DNA of 64,000 bases from an uncultured Christensenella sp. (GTDB taxonomy: Bacteria; Bacillota; Clostridia; Christensenellales; UBA1750): positions 1 through 64,000 of the forward strand of contig CAJJNQ010000007.1 in NCBI GenBank assembly GCA_905193155.1. The letters are read 5' to 3'. A model generated the notes under the pieces. The model ran no database searches. It was not told the origin of the DNA and saw nothing but the letters and a program-made list of their open reading frames with translations. The translations under genes and the position numbers were made by a program. Below, piece after piece: positions 15,963-24,882 of the stretch; within the stretch, counting starts at the first letter, position 1, and every line of letters begins with the position of its first letter.

Positions 15963-17885
15963 TCAGCCGGCATTTTTCCTGTTCAGCTCCGCGTAGAACT
16001 CCTGCTCCAATTGGTCGTATTGCTCTGCGGAGATGGGTTCTTCAGAAAGCTGCATTCCCTTGTATTTGAATCGGGAGAGGCCGAATCCGCCGCGGGGCGC
16101 GGTAAAGGGAACCTCGCGGGTCATGCCGTAGGTGCCGCCGCCGCTCTCCCAGGGAATGATGTAGCCGCCGTTGATGAGCAGAGCCTCCGCCTGGGCAAAG
16201 AGCGCATAGCGTTCGGAAACGACGAGTTTTTCGCTGCCCTGCGCAACCAGATCGTCAAAATCGGGCAGGGAGTAATGGCCGTCGTTGACCGCGCCGTCCG
16301 TCACCAGGCGACCCAGCTGGGAAAGAGGATCGGCATATTTGAAGCTGTAATTGTCATAACCGAGATCAAAGTTGCCGGGAGCGATGACATCGTTGTACTT
16401 ATCGCCCGTGAACTGGGAGAGCACGATCTCGACATTTTCACTGCCGAAGACCTCTTCCAGATTCATCTTGATGATCTGCGCCATGGAGACCTCGTCGGAG
16501 GAGGAGCCGTGGATGTAGACCAGCTGCAGCGGCAGCTTGCCGTCGGTCTGGAAGGAGAAGGTGCGGCCCATCTTGACCTCGCCTGCCTGCGCACCGTTGA
16601 TGTTGCCGTTTCCGTCGGTCACTTCCGCAAGCGCCTTGTCGAAGTATTCTTTCGCCAGCGCAGGGTCGTAGGTACCCGCGCCGCGCTCCTTGATTTCCTT
16701 CAAGGGCGCGTAATCCGTGTAGTCCACACCGTTTTCGTCGTAGCAGACATCCTCCGGGCAGATGACGTTGGTGAGCATTTCCTCCGTGTCGTAGGGATTG
16801 TAAAGCTGCGCAATGGTCACGCGGTCCAGCGCATGATACAGCGCAAGGCGGAAGTTTTCATTCTGCACAAAGGCGTTGAACTCGGTGTTCGGGCTTTCAA
16901 AATTCATGAAGAACCAGTAATTGACAGAGGATTTATCGCGGAGCGTGACGTATTTGCCCCATTCCGCATCCTGCTTGTAATATTCCACCTGATCGCCGGT
17001 CAAGGAAGTGCCGGTCAGCTCGCCGCGCTTGAACATCTCCACCGTCGCCGCGCCGTCCGTGATCTTCTGCAACACGATCTTCTTGACGCTCACTTTGTCC
17101 GCATCGTAGTAGTTATCGTTTTTGACCAGCACAAATTCCTTGTTTCGCTGCCAGCTTTGCAGAATGTACGCACCGCAGTAGAGCAGTTGATCGGGAGCGG
17201 TGCCGAACTTCGTGCCGCACGCGTCGGAGAATTCCTTGTGGTTGGGCAGGAAGATCTCCGTCACCAGGAAGGATTCAAAGTAGGGAACTGGTGCGGTCAG
17301 GGTGTACTCAACGGTGTAATCGTCCAGCGCCTTGACGCCCACCGTGTCGTCAAAGGTGGCTTCAATTGCCTCCCGGGGGCCTTCGGGCTTTTTGCTTGCG
17401 GCAAGGTTCGGATCGTCGAAATCCACCAGCGTGTCGTAATAGTCCTCAAGACCCACGATCACGCTCTTGATGATGGACATATCGCTCTTGGTCTTTTTGT
17501 GGTCGGCCACAAAGCGCATGCCGTCCACAAAGTCCTGCGCGGTGACGGGTGCGACTTCCTTGCCCTTGCTGTCGTACCATTTGGCGTCCTTGCGCAGATG
17601 AAAGGTCCAGACCGAATAATCCGCGTTGTGCTCCCAGCTTTCAGCCAAGGAGGGGACAAAGGAGCCGAAGCGGTCGGTCTCAATCAGCCCGTCAATGACA
17701 TTGGAGATCACCTTCTTGCCCGTGGTGTCCGGCAGATAGAAGGGGATCAGAGAGGTCACGTCCGTGGAATAGGTGCCGAGGTATTCCGTCGTGCTCACGC
17801 CGGAAGCGCCGCATCCGGTCAAGGCAGCGACGGTCAGGAGCAAAACAAGCGCCAGACATACGGCGCGGAAAATGCTCTTTTTCAT
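15963..17885 (-). CDS. Peptide-type ABC substrate-binding lipoprotein (SBP family 5)
   Basis: A 640-residue lipoprotein: signal peptide, lipobox LTGC, then a DppA/OppA fold. Recognisable features are FLPDTTGKKVISNVIDGLIE-like start, AESWEHNADYSVWTFHLRKD, and the late segment with SQLGRLVTDGAVNDGHYSLP. It is longer than DppA (about 535). It captures the ligand for the DppBC/DF importer. Sitting between an isoaspartyl dipeptidase and cyanophycinase-like genes, its ligand is probably a beta-aspartyl peptide; this is inference. GGAGG precedes the ATG. Confidence 0.92.
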   Translation of the reverse strand: MKKSIFRAVCLALVLLLTVAALTGCGASGVSTTEYLGTYSTDVTSLIPFYLPDTTGKKVISNVIDGLIETDRFGSFVPSLAESWEHNADYSVWTFHLRKDAKWYDSKGKEVAPVTAQDFVDGMRFVADHKKTKSDMSIIKSVIVGLEDYYDTLVDFDDPNLAASKKPEGPREAIEATFDDTVGVKALDDYTVEYTLTAPVPYFESFLVTEIFLPNHKEFSDACGTKFGTAPDQLLYCGAYILQSWQRNKEFVLVKNDNYYDADKVSVKKIVLQKITDGAATVEMFKRGELTGTSLTGDQVEYYKQDAEWGKYVTLRDKSSVNYWFFMNFESPNTEFNAFVQNENFRLALYHALDRVTIAQLYNPYDTEEMLTNVICPEDVCYDENGVDYTDYAPLKEIKERGAGTYDPALAKEYFDKALAEVTDGNGNINGAQAGEVKMGRTFSFQTDGKLPLQLVYIHGSSSDEVSMAQIIKMNLEEVFGSENVEIVLSQFTGDKYNDVIAPGNFDLGYDNYSFKYADPLSQLGRLVTDGAVNDGHYSLPDFDDLVAQGSEKLVVSERYALFAQAEALLINGGYIIPWESGGGTYGMTREVPFTAPRGGFGLSRFKYKGMQLSEEPISAEQYDQLEQEFYAELNRKNAG

Positions 17886-17905
17886 ATCGATTCCTCCATT
17901 CTGAT

Positions 17906-19057
17906 TTATTCAAAGCGGCCCTTGACGAGCGCCTGTCCGTCCTGAACCAGTTGTCTGCCGCGGGCAAACACGGCTTGGATGCCGAGATCCTGCCCCAGCA
18001 GCACGAGATCTGCATCCGCACCTTCCGCAATGCAGCCTTTTTTGCCAGATAGATGCATCACGCGCGCGGAGTTTGCGGTGATAAAGCGCAGCGCCGTTTC
18101 CAGCGGAACGCCTTCACTTCGGACCAGATTGACCAATTCGCCATGCAGCACACGGCTGGTGCCGTAGGTCAGGCCGATGCAGTTTCCCTGCGCATCAAAG
18201 CGCGGCTGGCTGCCGAAAGCGTCGCTGGAGAGCGTCATGCGGCAGACGTCTGCGCCTTCCGAAAGCGCCTGCACCATCTGCCTTGCCGTGCCGCCGGGCG
18301 CGGGTTCGCCGGCGGTAAAATCCGCCTGCCCGCCGGCCTTGATCCAACGCACCGCTTCTTCCAGGAGATTTCCGTTGCGCGAAACGTGCGTCGGCAGGAA
18401 GGTATTCAGCGGCACCTCGGATTCTTTGGCCGCGCGGAACAGCTTGGAAAGCCCTTCGCGGCCGTCGCCCATGTGGAGGGTCAGCAGCCCGGCCTTGCCG
18501 CCCAGCATGCCGCCCCGACGCACTGCCGTGGCCAGGCGCAACAGTTCTTCATAAGTGATTTCGGAACTGCGATGGTCGGAAAGGGCAATTTTTGCGCCGA
18601 TCACGCGATCGATCAGCACGAGATCCCGTTCCACGCTGCCGCACAGCGTCGGGGAGGGATAGCCGTAGGCGCCGGTGAGCATCCGGCAGTCAACGCCTTC
18701 TTCCGTCAAGGCGCAGACCTTGGCATAAAGCGCTTCCAGGCTGCGCGCCACACCGTCCGTGCCCAGCAGACCGACCAATGTCGTGACCCCGGCGGTGGAA
18801 AAATCCGTCAGCCGGGATTCCGGCGAACGGGAGGAAAAGCCATCTTCCCCGCCGCCGCCCGTGACATGGACGTGCAGATCAATGAAACCGGGGGCAAGAA
18901 CCTGTGCCTGCGCATCAAACACGCGCAGGGTCGGGAAGGACTCCGGAACGGCGCCGCGCGGAGCGATGAGCGCGATCTTTCCGCCTTCCAGCAGCAGATC
19001 CTTCAGCCCCAGGTGTTCCGGGGCGTAGACATCTGCGTTTTTAATCAGTGTCAGCAT
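17906..19057 (-). CDS. iadA: Isoaspartyl (beta-aspartyl) dipeptidase
   Basis: A 383-residue amidohydrolase-superfamily enzyme of IadA type. Visible features: DLHVHVTGGGGEDGF (metal HxH with the GGGGE loop that recognises the substrate amino group), YGYPSPTL, LSDHRSS, LHMGDG, FLPTHVSRN, and the catalytic aspartate segment LSSDAFGSQP. It cleaves beta-Asp-X dipeptides, including beta-Asp-Arg from cyanophycin, into Asp and X. It follows the regulator gene by 6 nt and precedes the binding protein by 20 nt, so it is co-transcribed with the importer. Confidence 0.93.
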   Translation of the reverse strand: MLTLIKNADVYAPEHLGLKDLLLEGGKIALIAPRGAVPESFPTLRVFDAQAQVLAPGFIDLHVHVTGGGGEDGFSSRSPESRLTDFSTAGVTTLVGLLGTDGVARSLEALYAKVCALTEEGVDCRMLTGAYGYPSPTLCGSVERDLVLIDRVIGAKIALSDHRSSEITYEELLRLATAVRRGGMLGGKAGLLTLHMGDGREGLSKLFRAAKESEVPLNTFLPTHVSRNGNLLEEAVRWIKAGGQADFTAGEPAPGGTARQMVQALSEGADVCRMTLSSDAFGSQPRFDAQGNCIGLTYGTSRVLHGELVNLVRSEGVPLETALRFITANSARVMHLSGKKGCIAEGADADLVLLGQDLGIQAVFARGRQLVQDGQALVKGRFE

Positions 19058-19063
19058 TTTTGG

Positions 19064-19942
19064 CTACTCTCTTTCGTCGGGAAATTCTCCGCTCATAAAG
19101 CGGGATACGTTCAGCTCCTCTTCCAGAATCCGATTGAGCGACGGCCCCATCTCCAGCGCAATGCAGGAGGTGAGCACGTTGATCAGGGAGACCGGCGCGG
19201 TGAGGGAGTTGAAGAAAAACTTGGTCTTTGTGCCGCAGAGAAAATTGAACGGTCCGTCCGTGGCGGCAGGGGAATCCGCGCTGTCGGTCAGCGTGACCAC
19301 TTTTGCGCCGCGGTAGGCCGCAAACCTTGCTACATTGGAAACGGGTTGATAATACGGAGGAAAGGAAAAAAGCACGATGACGTCGTCTTCGCTGATCATA
19401 GATAGCGAAGTCCGGACTGCGTCGCTGTCGCCCAGCTTGACGCTGGCGGCCTTGATGCGCAGATAATTGAGACGATGCGCAAAGTAATCCGCCATGACCT
19501 TGGAAACATCATGACCGAAGAGCAGCACCTCGCGTGCGTTCATCAGCGCCCTTGCGCAGTCGAAAACCTGATCGGTGCGCAGCGACGCGGCCAGCGAGAT
19601 CAGCCCCTGCTCTTCGGCTCCCATCATGGAGGAAAGCAGCGCGCTTCGGTCGCCGCGGGAATTGTCGTCCACGGTTTCCAGCGTGTAGCTGCGGTCGAAG
19701 GTATCCTTCAGTCGCTTGCCGACGTATTGCCGGAAAAGCGTCTTCATCTCCGTGTAGCCGCTGCAGCCGAGCTTGCGGCACAGCTTGAGCACGGAGACCT
19801 CCGTCACGCCGATATGCTCGGCAATGCTGCGCAGCGAATCATAACAGACCGCTTCGGGATGATCCAGCATATAGTCGAATATTCGCGCCTGTGTTTTCGT
19901 TAATTCATCGCGCTGCGCAATCATATCCTGTACGTTCGGCAC
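19064..19942 (-). CDS. RpiR/MurR-family transcriptional regulator
   Basis: A 292-residue regulator: an N-terminal RpiR helix-turn-helix (about 1-77, LRSIAEHIGVTEVSVLKLCRKLG) and a C-terminal SIS domain (about 125-260) that binds phosphosugars in known members. It is the first gene of the leftward operon and probably its own regulator. A SIS ligand domain is unexpected for a peptide operon. GTG start with GAGG 10 nt upstream. Confidence 0.92.
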   Translation of the reverse strand: MPNVQDMIAQRDELTKTQARIFDYMLDHPEAVCYDSLRSIAEHIGVTEVSVLKLCRKLGCSGYTEMKTLFRQYVGKRLKDTFDRSYTLETVDDNSRGDRSALLSSMMGAEEQGLISLAASLRTDQVFDCARALMNAREVLLFGHDVSKVMADYFAHRLNYLRIKAASVKLGDSDAVRTSLSMISEDDVIVLFSFPPYYQPVSNVARFAAYRGAKVVTLTDSADSPAATDGPFNFLCGTKTKFFFNSLTAPVSLINVLTSCIALEMGPSLNRILEEELNVSRFMSGEFPDERE

Positions 19943-19973
19943 GGCTTCACCACCTCTGTATAGCAGATACTAT

Positions 19974-20003
19974 ATTTTAAGCAGAAGGGCTGTATTTTTG
20001 CAA
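19974..20003 (-). promoter_or_regulatory. Promoter for the rpiR-iadA-S51 operon
   Basis: Read leftward: TTGCAA (20003-19998), 18-nt spacer, TAAAAT (19979-19974), about 30 nt before the regulator start. Confidence 0.55.
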
Positions 20004-20179
20004 TGCGAATATGCAGAATAAACATTAATTAATACATAATAATACATTAAGAAAATGTAAAGCGACTGTGCGGTATATCGTTTGCGATAGTTTGCGCTGT
20101 ACATAAAGAAAAAACTGAGTAAAAACCCAAATGATTTTGCAGGAAATGGGGCAAAAAAGGTTTTTTGAGGTTTTGCATA

Positions 20180-20208
20180 TTGTTTGGATGCCGTCGGCGC
20201 GTTATAAT
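20180..20208 (+). promoter_or_regulatory. Promoter for sugar ABC operon
   Basis: TTGTTT (20180-20185), 17-nt spacer, TATAAT (20203-20208). Confidence 0.7.
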
Positions 20209-20276
20209 CAAAGCATTGGAGTGAGTCCGTGCTGCGCAGAATGGGCGGGCGCGAGAAACAGAGGATAAAGGGAATC

Positions 20277-21365
20277 ATGAAGATTGTTTTGCAAAACCTG
20301 ACCAAGAAGTTCCCCGGTCCCGGCAAAAGGGGAGAGGATGTCATTGCGGTGCGCGATTTTAATTATGAATTTCCGGACGGAAAGCTGGTGGGGCTGCTCG
20401 GCCCGTCCGGCTGCGGCAAGAGCACCACGCTGTTCATGATCTGCGGCCTGGAAAAGCCGACGGAGGGAAAGATTTTCTTTGGGCAGGACAATGTGACCGC
20501 CCTTGCACCCGAGGATCGCGGCGTGGGCGTGGTGTTTCAGAATTATGCACTCTATCCGCACCTGACGGTGGAGCAGAACATACTCTTTCCGCTGCAGAAC
20601 CTCAAGGGCGCGCAGAAGCTCAGCAAGCAGGAGATGCAGCGCCGCGCGGAGGAAGCGGCACATTTGGTGCAGATCGAAAAGCTGATGCAGCGCCGCCCCA
20701 GCGAGCTTTCCGGCGGGCAGCAGCAGCGCGTCGCCATCGCGCGCGCGATTGTCAAGATGCCCCGCGTGCTGCTGCTGGACGAGCCGCTTTCCAACCTCGA
20801 TGCGCGGCTACGCTTGCAGACCCGCGAGGAGATTCGCAGAATCCAGCGGGAAACCGGCATCACGACGGTGTTCGTCACGCACGATCAGGAGGAGGCCATG
20901 AGCATCTCGGACGAGATCGTCGTGATGAAGGAGGGTGTTGTGCAGCAGACCGGCAAGCCCCAACAGGTGTACGACAGCCCCGTCAATCTCTTTGTGGCCA
21001 AGTTCCTGGGCACGCCGCCCATCAATGTGTTTGAGGGCAAAATCAGCGGCGGCATGCTGTGGATCGGGGAGGATGCAGTGCTGCCCGCGAAGGCGCCGGA
21101 CGGCGAGGTCTATGTCGGCATTCGACCGGAGGGCTTTGTCCCCGATGAAAACGGCGCGCTGCGCTGCGAATTCCGCAGCTTAGAGGTCATGGGGCGCGAC
21201 GTCAGCGTCGTCTCGGCGCATCCGCAGGCGATGAGCGCCAGCATTCGCTCCATTGTCGCGTCCGACAGCGCTGTTCAGCCTGAAAACGGCGTTGTTCGCT
21301 TTTCCCTGAAACCGAAAAAGGTGCTGCTCTTTGATAAGAAAACCGAAGAGCGCGTTTTCTTTTGA
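20277..21365 (+). CDS. Carbohydrate ABC transporter ATP-binding protein (UgpC/MsmK type)
   Basis: A 362-residue ATPase: Walker A GPSGCGKST, signature LSGGQQQRVAIARA, Walker B VLLLDEPLSNLDA, switch His in FVTHDQEEAM. The C-terminal TOBE-like region (about 245-350) is typical of MalK/UgpC proteins. ATG at 20277 is chosen for family fit; an upstream in-frame ATG at 20229 adds a non-homologous leader. It drives the two permeases that follow. Confidence 0.93.
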   Translation: MKIVLQNLTKKFPGPGKRGEDVIAVRDFNYEFPDGKLVGLLGPSGCGKSTTLFMICGLEKPTEGKIFFGQDNVTALAPEDRGVGVVFQNYALYPHLTVEQNILFPLQNLKGAQKLSKQEMQRRAEEAAHLVQIEKLMQRRPSELSGGQQQRVAIARAIVKMPRVLLLDEPLSNLDARLRLQTREEIRRIQRETGITTVFVTHDQEEAMSISDEIVVMKEGVVQQTGKPQQVYDSPVNLFVAKFLGTPPINVFEGKISGGMLWIGEDAVLPAKAPDGEVYVGIRPEGFVPDENGALRCEFRSLEVMGRDVSVVSAHPQAMSASIRSIVASDSAVQPENGVVRFSLKPKKVLLFDKKTEERVFF

Positions 21366-21383
21366 TCGGGTGGAGGCGTGCAT

Positions 21384-22274
21384 ATGAAGGAAAATCAGAT
21401 AAAGGGCTGGCTCTATCTGCTGCCCGCGCTGCTCTTTTTGGGCTTCTTTCTCGTCTACCCGCTGATCGACGTGTTCGTTTATTCCTTTGAAGAGGGACAT
21501 AATTTCGCCTCGCAGACCTATAACGGTGTGGGGCTTTACAACTTCTCCTATGTGCTGCACGACCCGTATTTTCTTCAGGCGGTGCAGAACACCTTCCTGA
21601 TGGTCATCATCACCGTTCCGATTTCCACGGGTCTTGCGCTGCTGATTGCGCTGGGGCTAAGCTCGATTACCCCCCTGCGCAAGCTCTATCAGACCATTTA
21701 TTTCCTGCCCTACGTCACCAACACGCTGGCGGTGGGGCTGGTGTTTATGATCCTGTTCAAAAAGACCGCTTATTCCGACGGACTGGTCAACCTGCTCATC
21801 AACTGGTTCGGCGGCAAGAGCGTGGATTTCATCGACGGTCCCTATTGGGCCAAGATGTTCGTGATGTGCTTTTATGTGATCTGGGTGGTGCTGCCGTTCA
21901 AGATTCTGCTGTTGACCAGCGCGCTGGCCTCGGTCAACCAGAGCTATTACAACGCTGCGCGCGTGGACGGCACCTCCAAGAGCCGCATCTTCTGGCGCAT
22001 CACGCTGCCGATGATCTCGCCCACGGTGTTCTATCTCATCATCACAGGCTTTATCGGCGCGTTCAAGCAGTACAGCGACGCGGTGGCGCTGTTCGGCACG
22101 GATCTGAATGCCGCGGGCATGAACACCATCGTGGGCTACGTCTACGATATGCTCTACGGCAACAGCGGCGGGTATCCGTCCTATGCTTCGGCGGCGGCGA
22201 TCCTGCTGTTTGTGATCGTGCTGACCATCACGGTGATCAACCTGCTGTTCAGCCGTAAGCATACGCATTATTGA
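21384..22274 (+). CDS. Sugar ABC transporter permease (UgpA/MalF type)
   Basis: A 296-residue permease with six helices, starting KENQIKGWLYLLPALLFLGF. The EAA loop is ASVNQSYYNAARVDGTSKSR. ATG at 21384 lies 7 nt after GGAGG; a GTG at 21378 is too close to it. It lies in the operon ATPase-permease-permease-binding protein. Confidence 0.93.
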   Translation: MKENQIKGWLYLLPALLFLGFFLVYPLIDVFVYSFEEGHNFASQTYNGVGLYNFSYVLHDPYFLQAVQNTFLMVIITVPISTGLALLIALGLSSITPLRKLYQTIYFLPYVTNTLAVGLVFMILFKKTAYSDGLVNLLINWFGGKSVDFIDGPYWAKMFVMCFYVIWVVLPFKILLLTSALASVNQSYYNAARVDGTSKSRIFWRITLPMISPTVFYLIITGFIGAFKQYSDAVALFGTDLNAAGMNTIVGYVYDMLYGNSGGYPSYASAAAILLFVIVLTITVINLLFSRKHTHY

Positions 22275-22287
22275 GAGGGCCGGAACG

Positions 22288-23172
22288 ATGACAGAAAAGA
22301 AAAATGCAGTGAATTACGAAAAGCTCCGGCGCAGAACGGCGGCAAGACAGACGGCGGGCAAGACCGTGACCTATGTGTTGCTGTCGGTCTGGGCGGTGAT
22401 CGTGCTCTTTCCCTTCTATTGGATGCTGCTGACCTCGGTCAAAAGCTACGGCCAATACAATTCCGAATACATTCCGCAGTTCTTTACGCTGCATCCGACC
22501 TTTCAGAACTATGCAGACGCTTTTGCTGCGGTGCCGCTGGGGCGCTATCTGCTCAACACGCTGATCTTCACAACCATCACCACGGCGCTGATGATGATTG
22601 TGATTCTGCTGGCGGCCTATGCCTTTGCGCGCCTGCGCTTCAAGGGCAGGGATGCGGCTTTTGCGCTGCTGCTGTCGCTGATGATGATTCCCAACGAGCT
22701 GGTGGTCATCACCAATTTTGTCACCATCACGGATTTGAACCTGCGCAACACCTTTGCGGGACTCATCCTGCCGTCGGTGACCTCGGTATTCTATATCTAT
22801 CTGCTCAAGGAAAACTTTGCGCAGGTGCCGGATTCGCTGTATTATGCGGCAAAGGTAGACGGCACGTCAGATCTGAAGTATCTGTTTAAGGTGCTGGTGC
22901 CCATCTGCAAGCCAACGCTGGTGACGGTTGCGATCCTGAAGATCATCGAGTGCTGGAATTCCTATGTCTGGCCGAGACTCATCACGGACGACGCGGCGTA
23001 TTATCTGGTTTCCAACGGCATACAGGAGATCCGCGAAAACGGCTTCGGCCGTGAGAACATCCCCGCGATGATGGCGGCGGTGGTCGTAATCTCCGTGCCT
23101 CTGATTGTGCTGTTCCTGATCTTCCGCGACAAAATCATGTCCGGCGTGTCGAGAGGGGGAACCAAGGGATGA
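22288..23172 (+). CDS. Sugar ABC transporter permease (UgpE/MalG type)
   Basis: A 294-residue six-helix permease. The EAA loop is DSLYYAAKVDGTSDLKYLFK and the C-terminal pattern GRENIPAMMAAVVVISVPLI fits MalG/UgpE. Its stop overlaps the next start by 4 nt, so it is coupled to the binding-protein gene. Confidence 0.93.
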   Translation: MTEKKNAVNYEKLRRRTAARQTAGKTVTYVLLSVWAVIVLFPFYWMLLTSVKSYGQYNSEYIPQFFTLHPTFQNYADAFAAVPLGRYLLNTLIFTTITTALMMIVILLAAYAFARLRFKGRDAAFALLLSLMMIPNELVVITNFVTITDLNLRNTFAGLILPSVTSVFYIYLLKENFAQVPDSLYYAAKVDGTSDLKYLFKVLVPICKPTLVTVAILKIIECWNSYVWPRLITDDAAYYLVSNGIQEIRENGFGRENIPAMMAAVVVISVPLIVLFLIFRDKIMSGVSRGGTKG

Positions 23173-24761
23173 AAAAACTGCGGCGTTTTCTATGCTTTGC
23201 GCTGCTGCTGCTGACGGCGCTGAGCCTTACTGCCTGCCACGGCACGCGGGGCACGGCGGAATTCGTGCTGCCGGAGGAGTTTGACGAATCCAAGGAATAT
23301 GAAATTACCTTCTGGGCGAAAAACGACACCAATAAAGCGCAGAGCCTGCTCTACCAGCAGACCATCGACGAATTTGAATCCTATTATCCCAGCATTCGCG
23401 TCAATCTCCGCCTTTACACCAATTACGGCGATATCTACAACGACGTCATCACCAATATCGCTACGCGCACCACGCCCAACGTTTGCATCACCTATCCCGA
23501 CCATGTGGCGACGTATCTGGCGGGCAGCAACGTGGTTGCGCCGATGGATGCGCTGCTGACGAGTGAAAAATACGGTCTGGGCGGGTCAGCAGTGAAATTT
23601 GATTCGGTTGCGTATGACGAGGTCGTGCCGGAATATCTTTCCGAAGGGAACATCGGCGAGCATTGCTATACGATTCCCTATATGCGCTCGACCGAGGCCT
23701 GCTATGTCAACAAGACCTATGTCGAAAAGCTGGGTTACGAGCTGCCGGATACACTGACCTGGGACTTCATCTGGGAGGTCTCCGAGGCGGCGATGGCGCA
23801 GAACGCGGACGGCACCTTCGCCGTCAACGGGCAGAAGGTGATGATTCCCTTCATTTATAAGTCCACGGACAATATGCTCATCCAGATGCTCCGCCAGAAG
23901 GGCGCGGGGTATTCCGATGAGGAGGGCGATATCCTGTTGTTCAACGATGAAACCGAGGATATCCTCAAAACCATCGCGCAGCACGCCCAAACCCGCGCAT
24001 TTTCCACCTTCAAGATTTCCAGCTATCCGGCCAATTTCCTCAACGCCGGGCAATGCATCTTTGCGGTGGATTCCACCGCCGGTTCGACCTGGATGGGCAG
24101 CGACGCGCCGCTTTGCGACATCAGCCCGGATAAGCTGGTGTTCTTTGAAACCGCAGTGCGCATGGTGCCGCAATATGATCCGGAGTACCCGCAGATGATC
24201 TCGCAGGGGCCGTCGGTCTGCATCTTCAATAAGGACGATCCGCAGGAGGTGCTGGCCTCCTGGCTGTTTGCACAGTTTCTGCTGACCGACGGGGTGCAGA
24301 TTCCTTATGCGCAGACCGAAGGCTATATTCCCGTGACCGTGCGCGCGCAGCAGAATCCCGATTATCGGGATTATCTCGCCCGCGGCGGTGAGGATAAGAA
24401 CACGCATTATGCCGTCAAGATCGAGGCGACGCAGCTGCTGCTCGACCACATTGAAGATACCTTCGTCACCCCGGTGTTCAACGGCTCGGCGTCGCTGCGC
24501 GATGCGGCGGGGCAGCTGATCGAAAATGTCGTCAAGTCCTGCCGGCGCGGCGAAACTGTGGACGATGCGTACTTTGAAAAGCTCTATTCCGACGTAAATT
24601 CGCTCTACCGCCTGGATCAGACCGGTGCGGCGGCGACGGGGCAGGAAGACCTCGGCCCGCTGCCCGCCACGGCAAAGGCGCTTCTTGCGGTGATTGCTGC
24701 CGCATGGATCGGCATCCTTGCTTATGTGCTGGTTGACAAGGCAAAAGCTAAAAATACGTAA
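23169..24761 (+). CDS. Sugar-type extracellular solute-binding lipoprotein with C-terminal membrane segment
   Basis: A 530-residue SBP family 1-like protein. The signal peptide ends in lipobox LTAC (Cys23). The body has ITFWAKNDTNKAQSLLYQQ and FESYYPSIRVNL near the N-terminus and IPYMRSTEACYVNKTY in the hinge area. Unusually, it ends with a hydrophobic helix (about 503-522, AKALLAVIAAAWIGILAYVL) and a Lys-rich tail, which would anchor the C-terminus as well. The substrate is probably a sugar or polyol phosphate, but nothing in the operon fixes it. Confidence 0.88.
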   Translation: MKKLRRFLCFALLLLTALSLTACHGTRGTAEFVLPEEFDESKEYEITFWAKNDTNKAQSLLYQQTIDEFESYYPSIRVNLRLYTNYGDIYNDVITNIATRTTPNVCITYPDHVATYLAGSNVVAPMDALLTSEKYGLGGSAVKFDSVAYDEVVPEYLSEGNIGEHCYTIPYMRSTEACYVNKTYVEKLGYELPDTLTWDFIWEVSEAAMAQNADGTFAVNGQKVMIPFIYKSTDNMLIQMLRQKGAGYSDEEGDILLFNDETEDILKTIAQHAQTRAFSTFKISSYPANFLNAGQCIFAVDSTAGSTWMGSDAPLCDISPDKLVFFETAVRMVPQYDPEYPQMISQGPSVCIFNKDDPQEVLASWLFAQFLLTDGVQIPYAQTEGYIPVTVRAQQNPDYRDYLARGGEDKNTHYAVKIEATQLLLDHIEDTFVTPVFNGSASLRDAAGQLIENVVKSCRRGETVDDAYFEKLYSDVNSLYRLDQTGAAATGQEDLGPLPATAKALLAVIAAAWIGILAYVLVDKAKAKNT

Positions 24762-24776
24762 AAAATGGGAATCCCA

Positions 24777-24805
24777 TTGAATTTTTCGGCGCTTAGGAGT
24801 ACAAT
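24777..24805 (+). promoter_or_regulatory. Promoter for OB-fold-like lipoprotein gene
   Basis: TTGAAT (24777-24782), 17-nt spacer, TACAAT (24800-24805). Confidence 0.65.
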
Positions 24806-24882
24806 CATGGACGGTAATCATCAGGGAAGTACTAAAATTTCTCAATGATGAATTATGGAGAAGAAAAGGACGGAGTAATCAC

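Larger units (their letters stand above)
19943..20276. promoter_or_regulatory. Divergent intergenic region
   Basis: AT-rich 334-bp spacer between the leftward operon and the rightward sugar ABC operon, holding one promoter at each end. The middle contains TAATACAT twice (20029-20050) and two TTTGCG copies near 20090-20110, possible operator half-sites. No small gene was seen. Confidence 0.5.

Noticed and set aside
15879..17945. 688-codon open frame opposite the peptide-binding protein
   Set aside because: Shadow of the DppA-type gene.
20045..20075. Possible CcpA cre site before the sugar operon
   Set aside because: TGTAAAGCG fits only half of the cre pattern and the CG is out of register.
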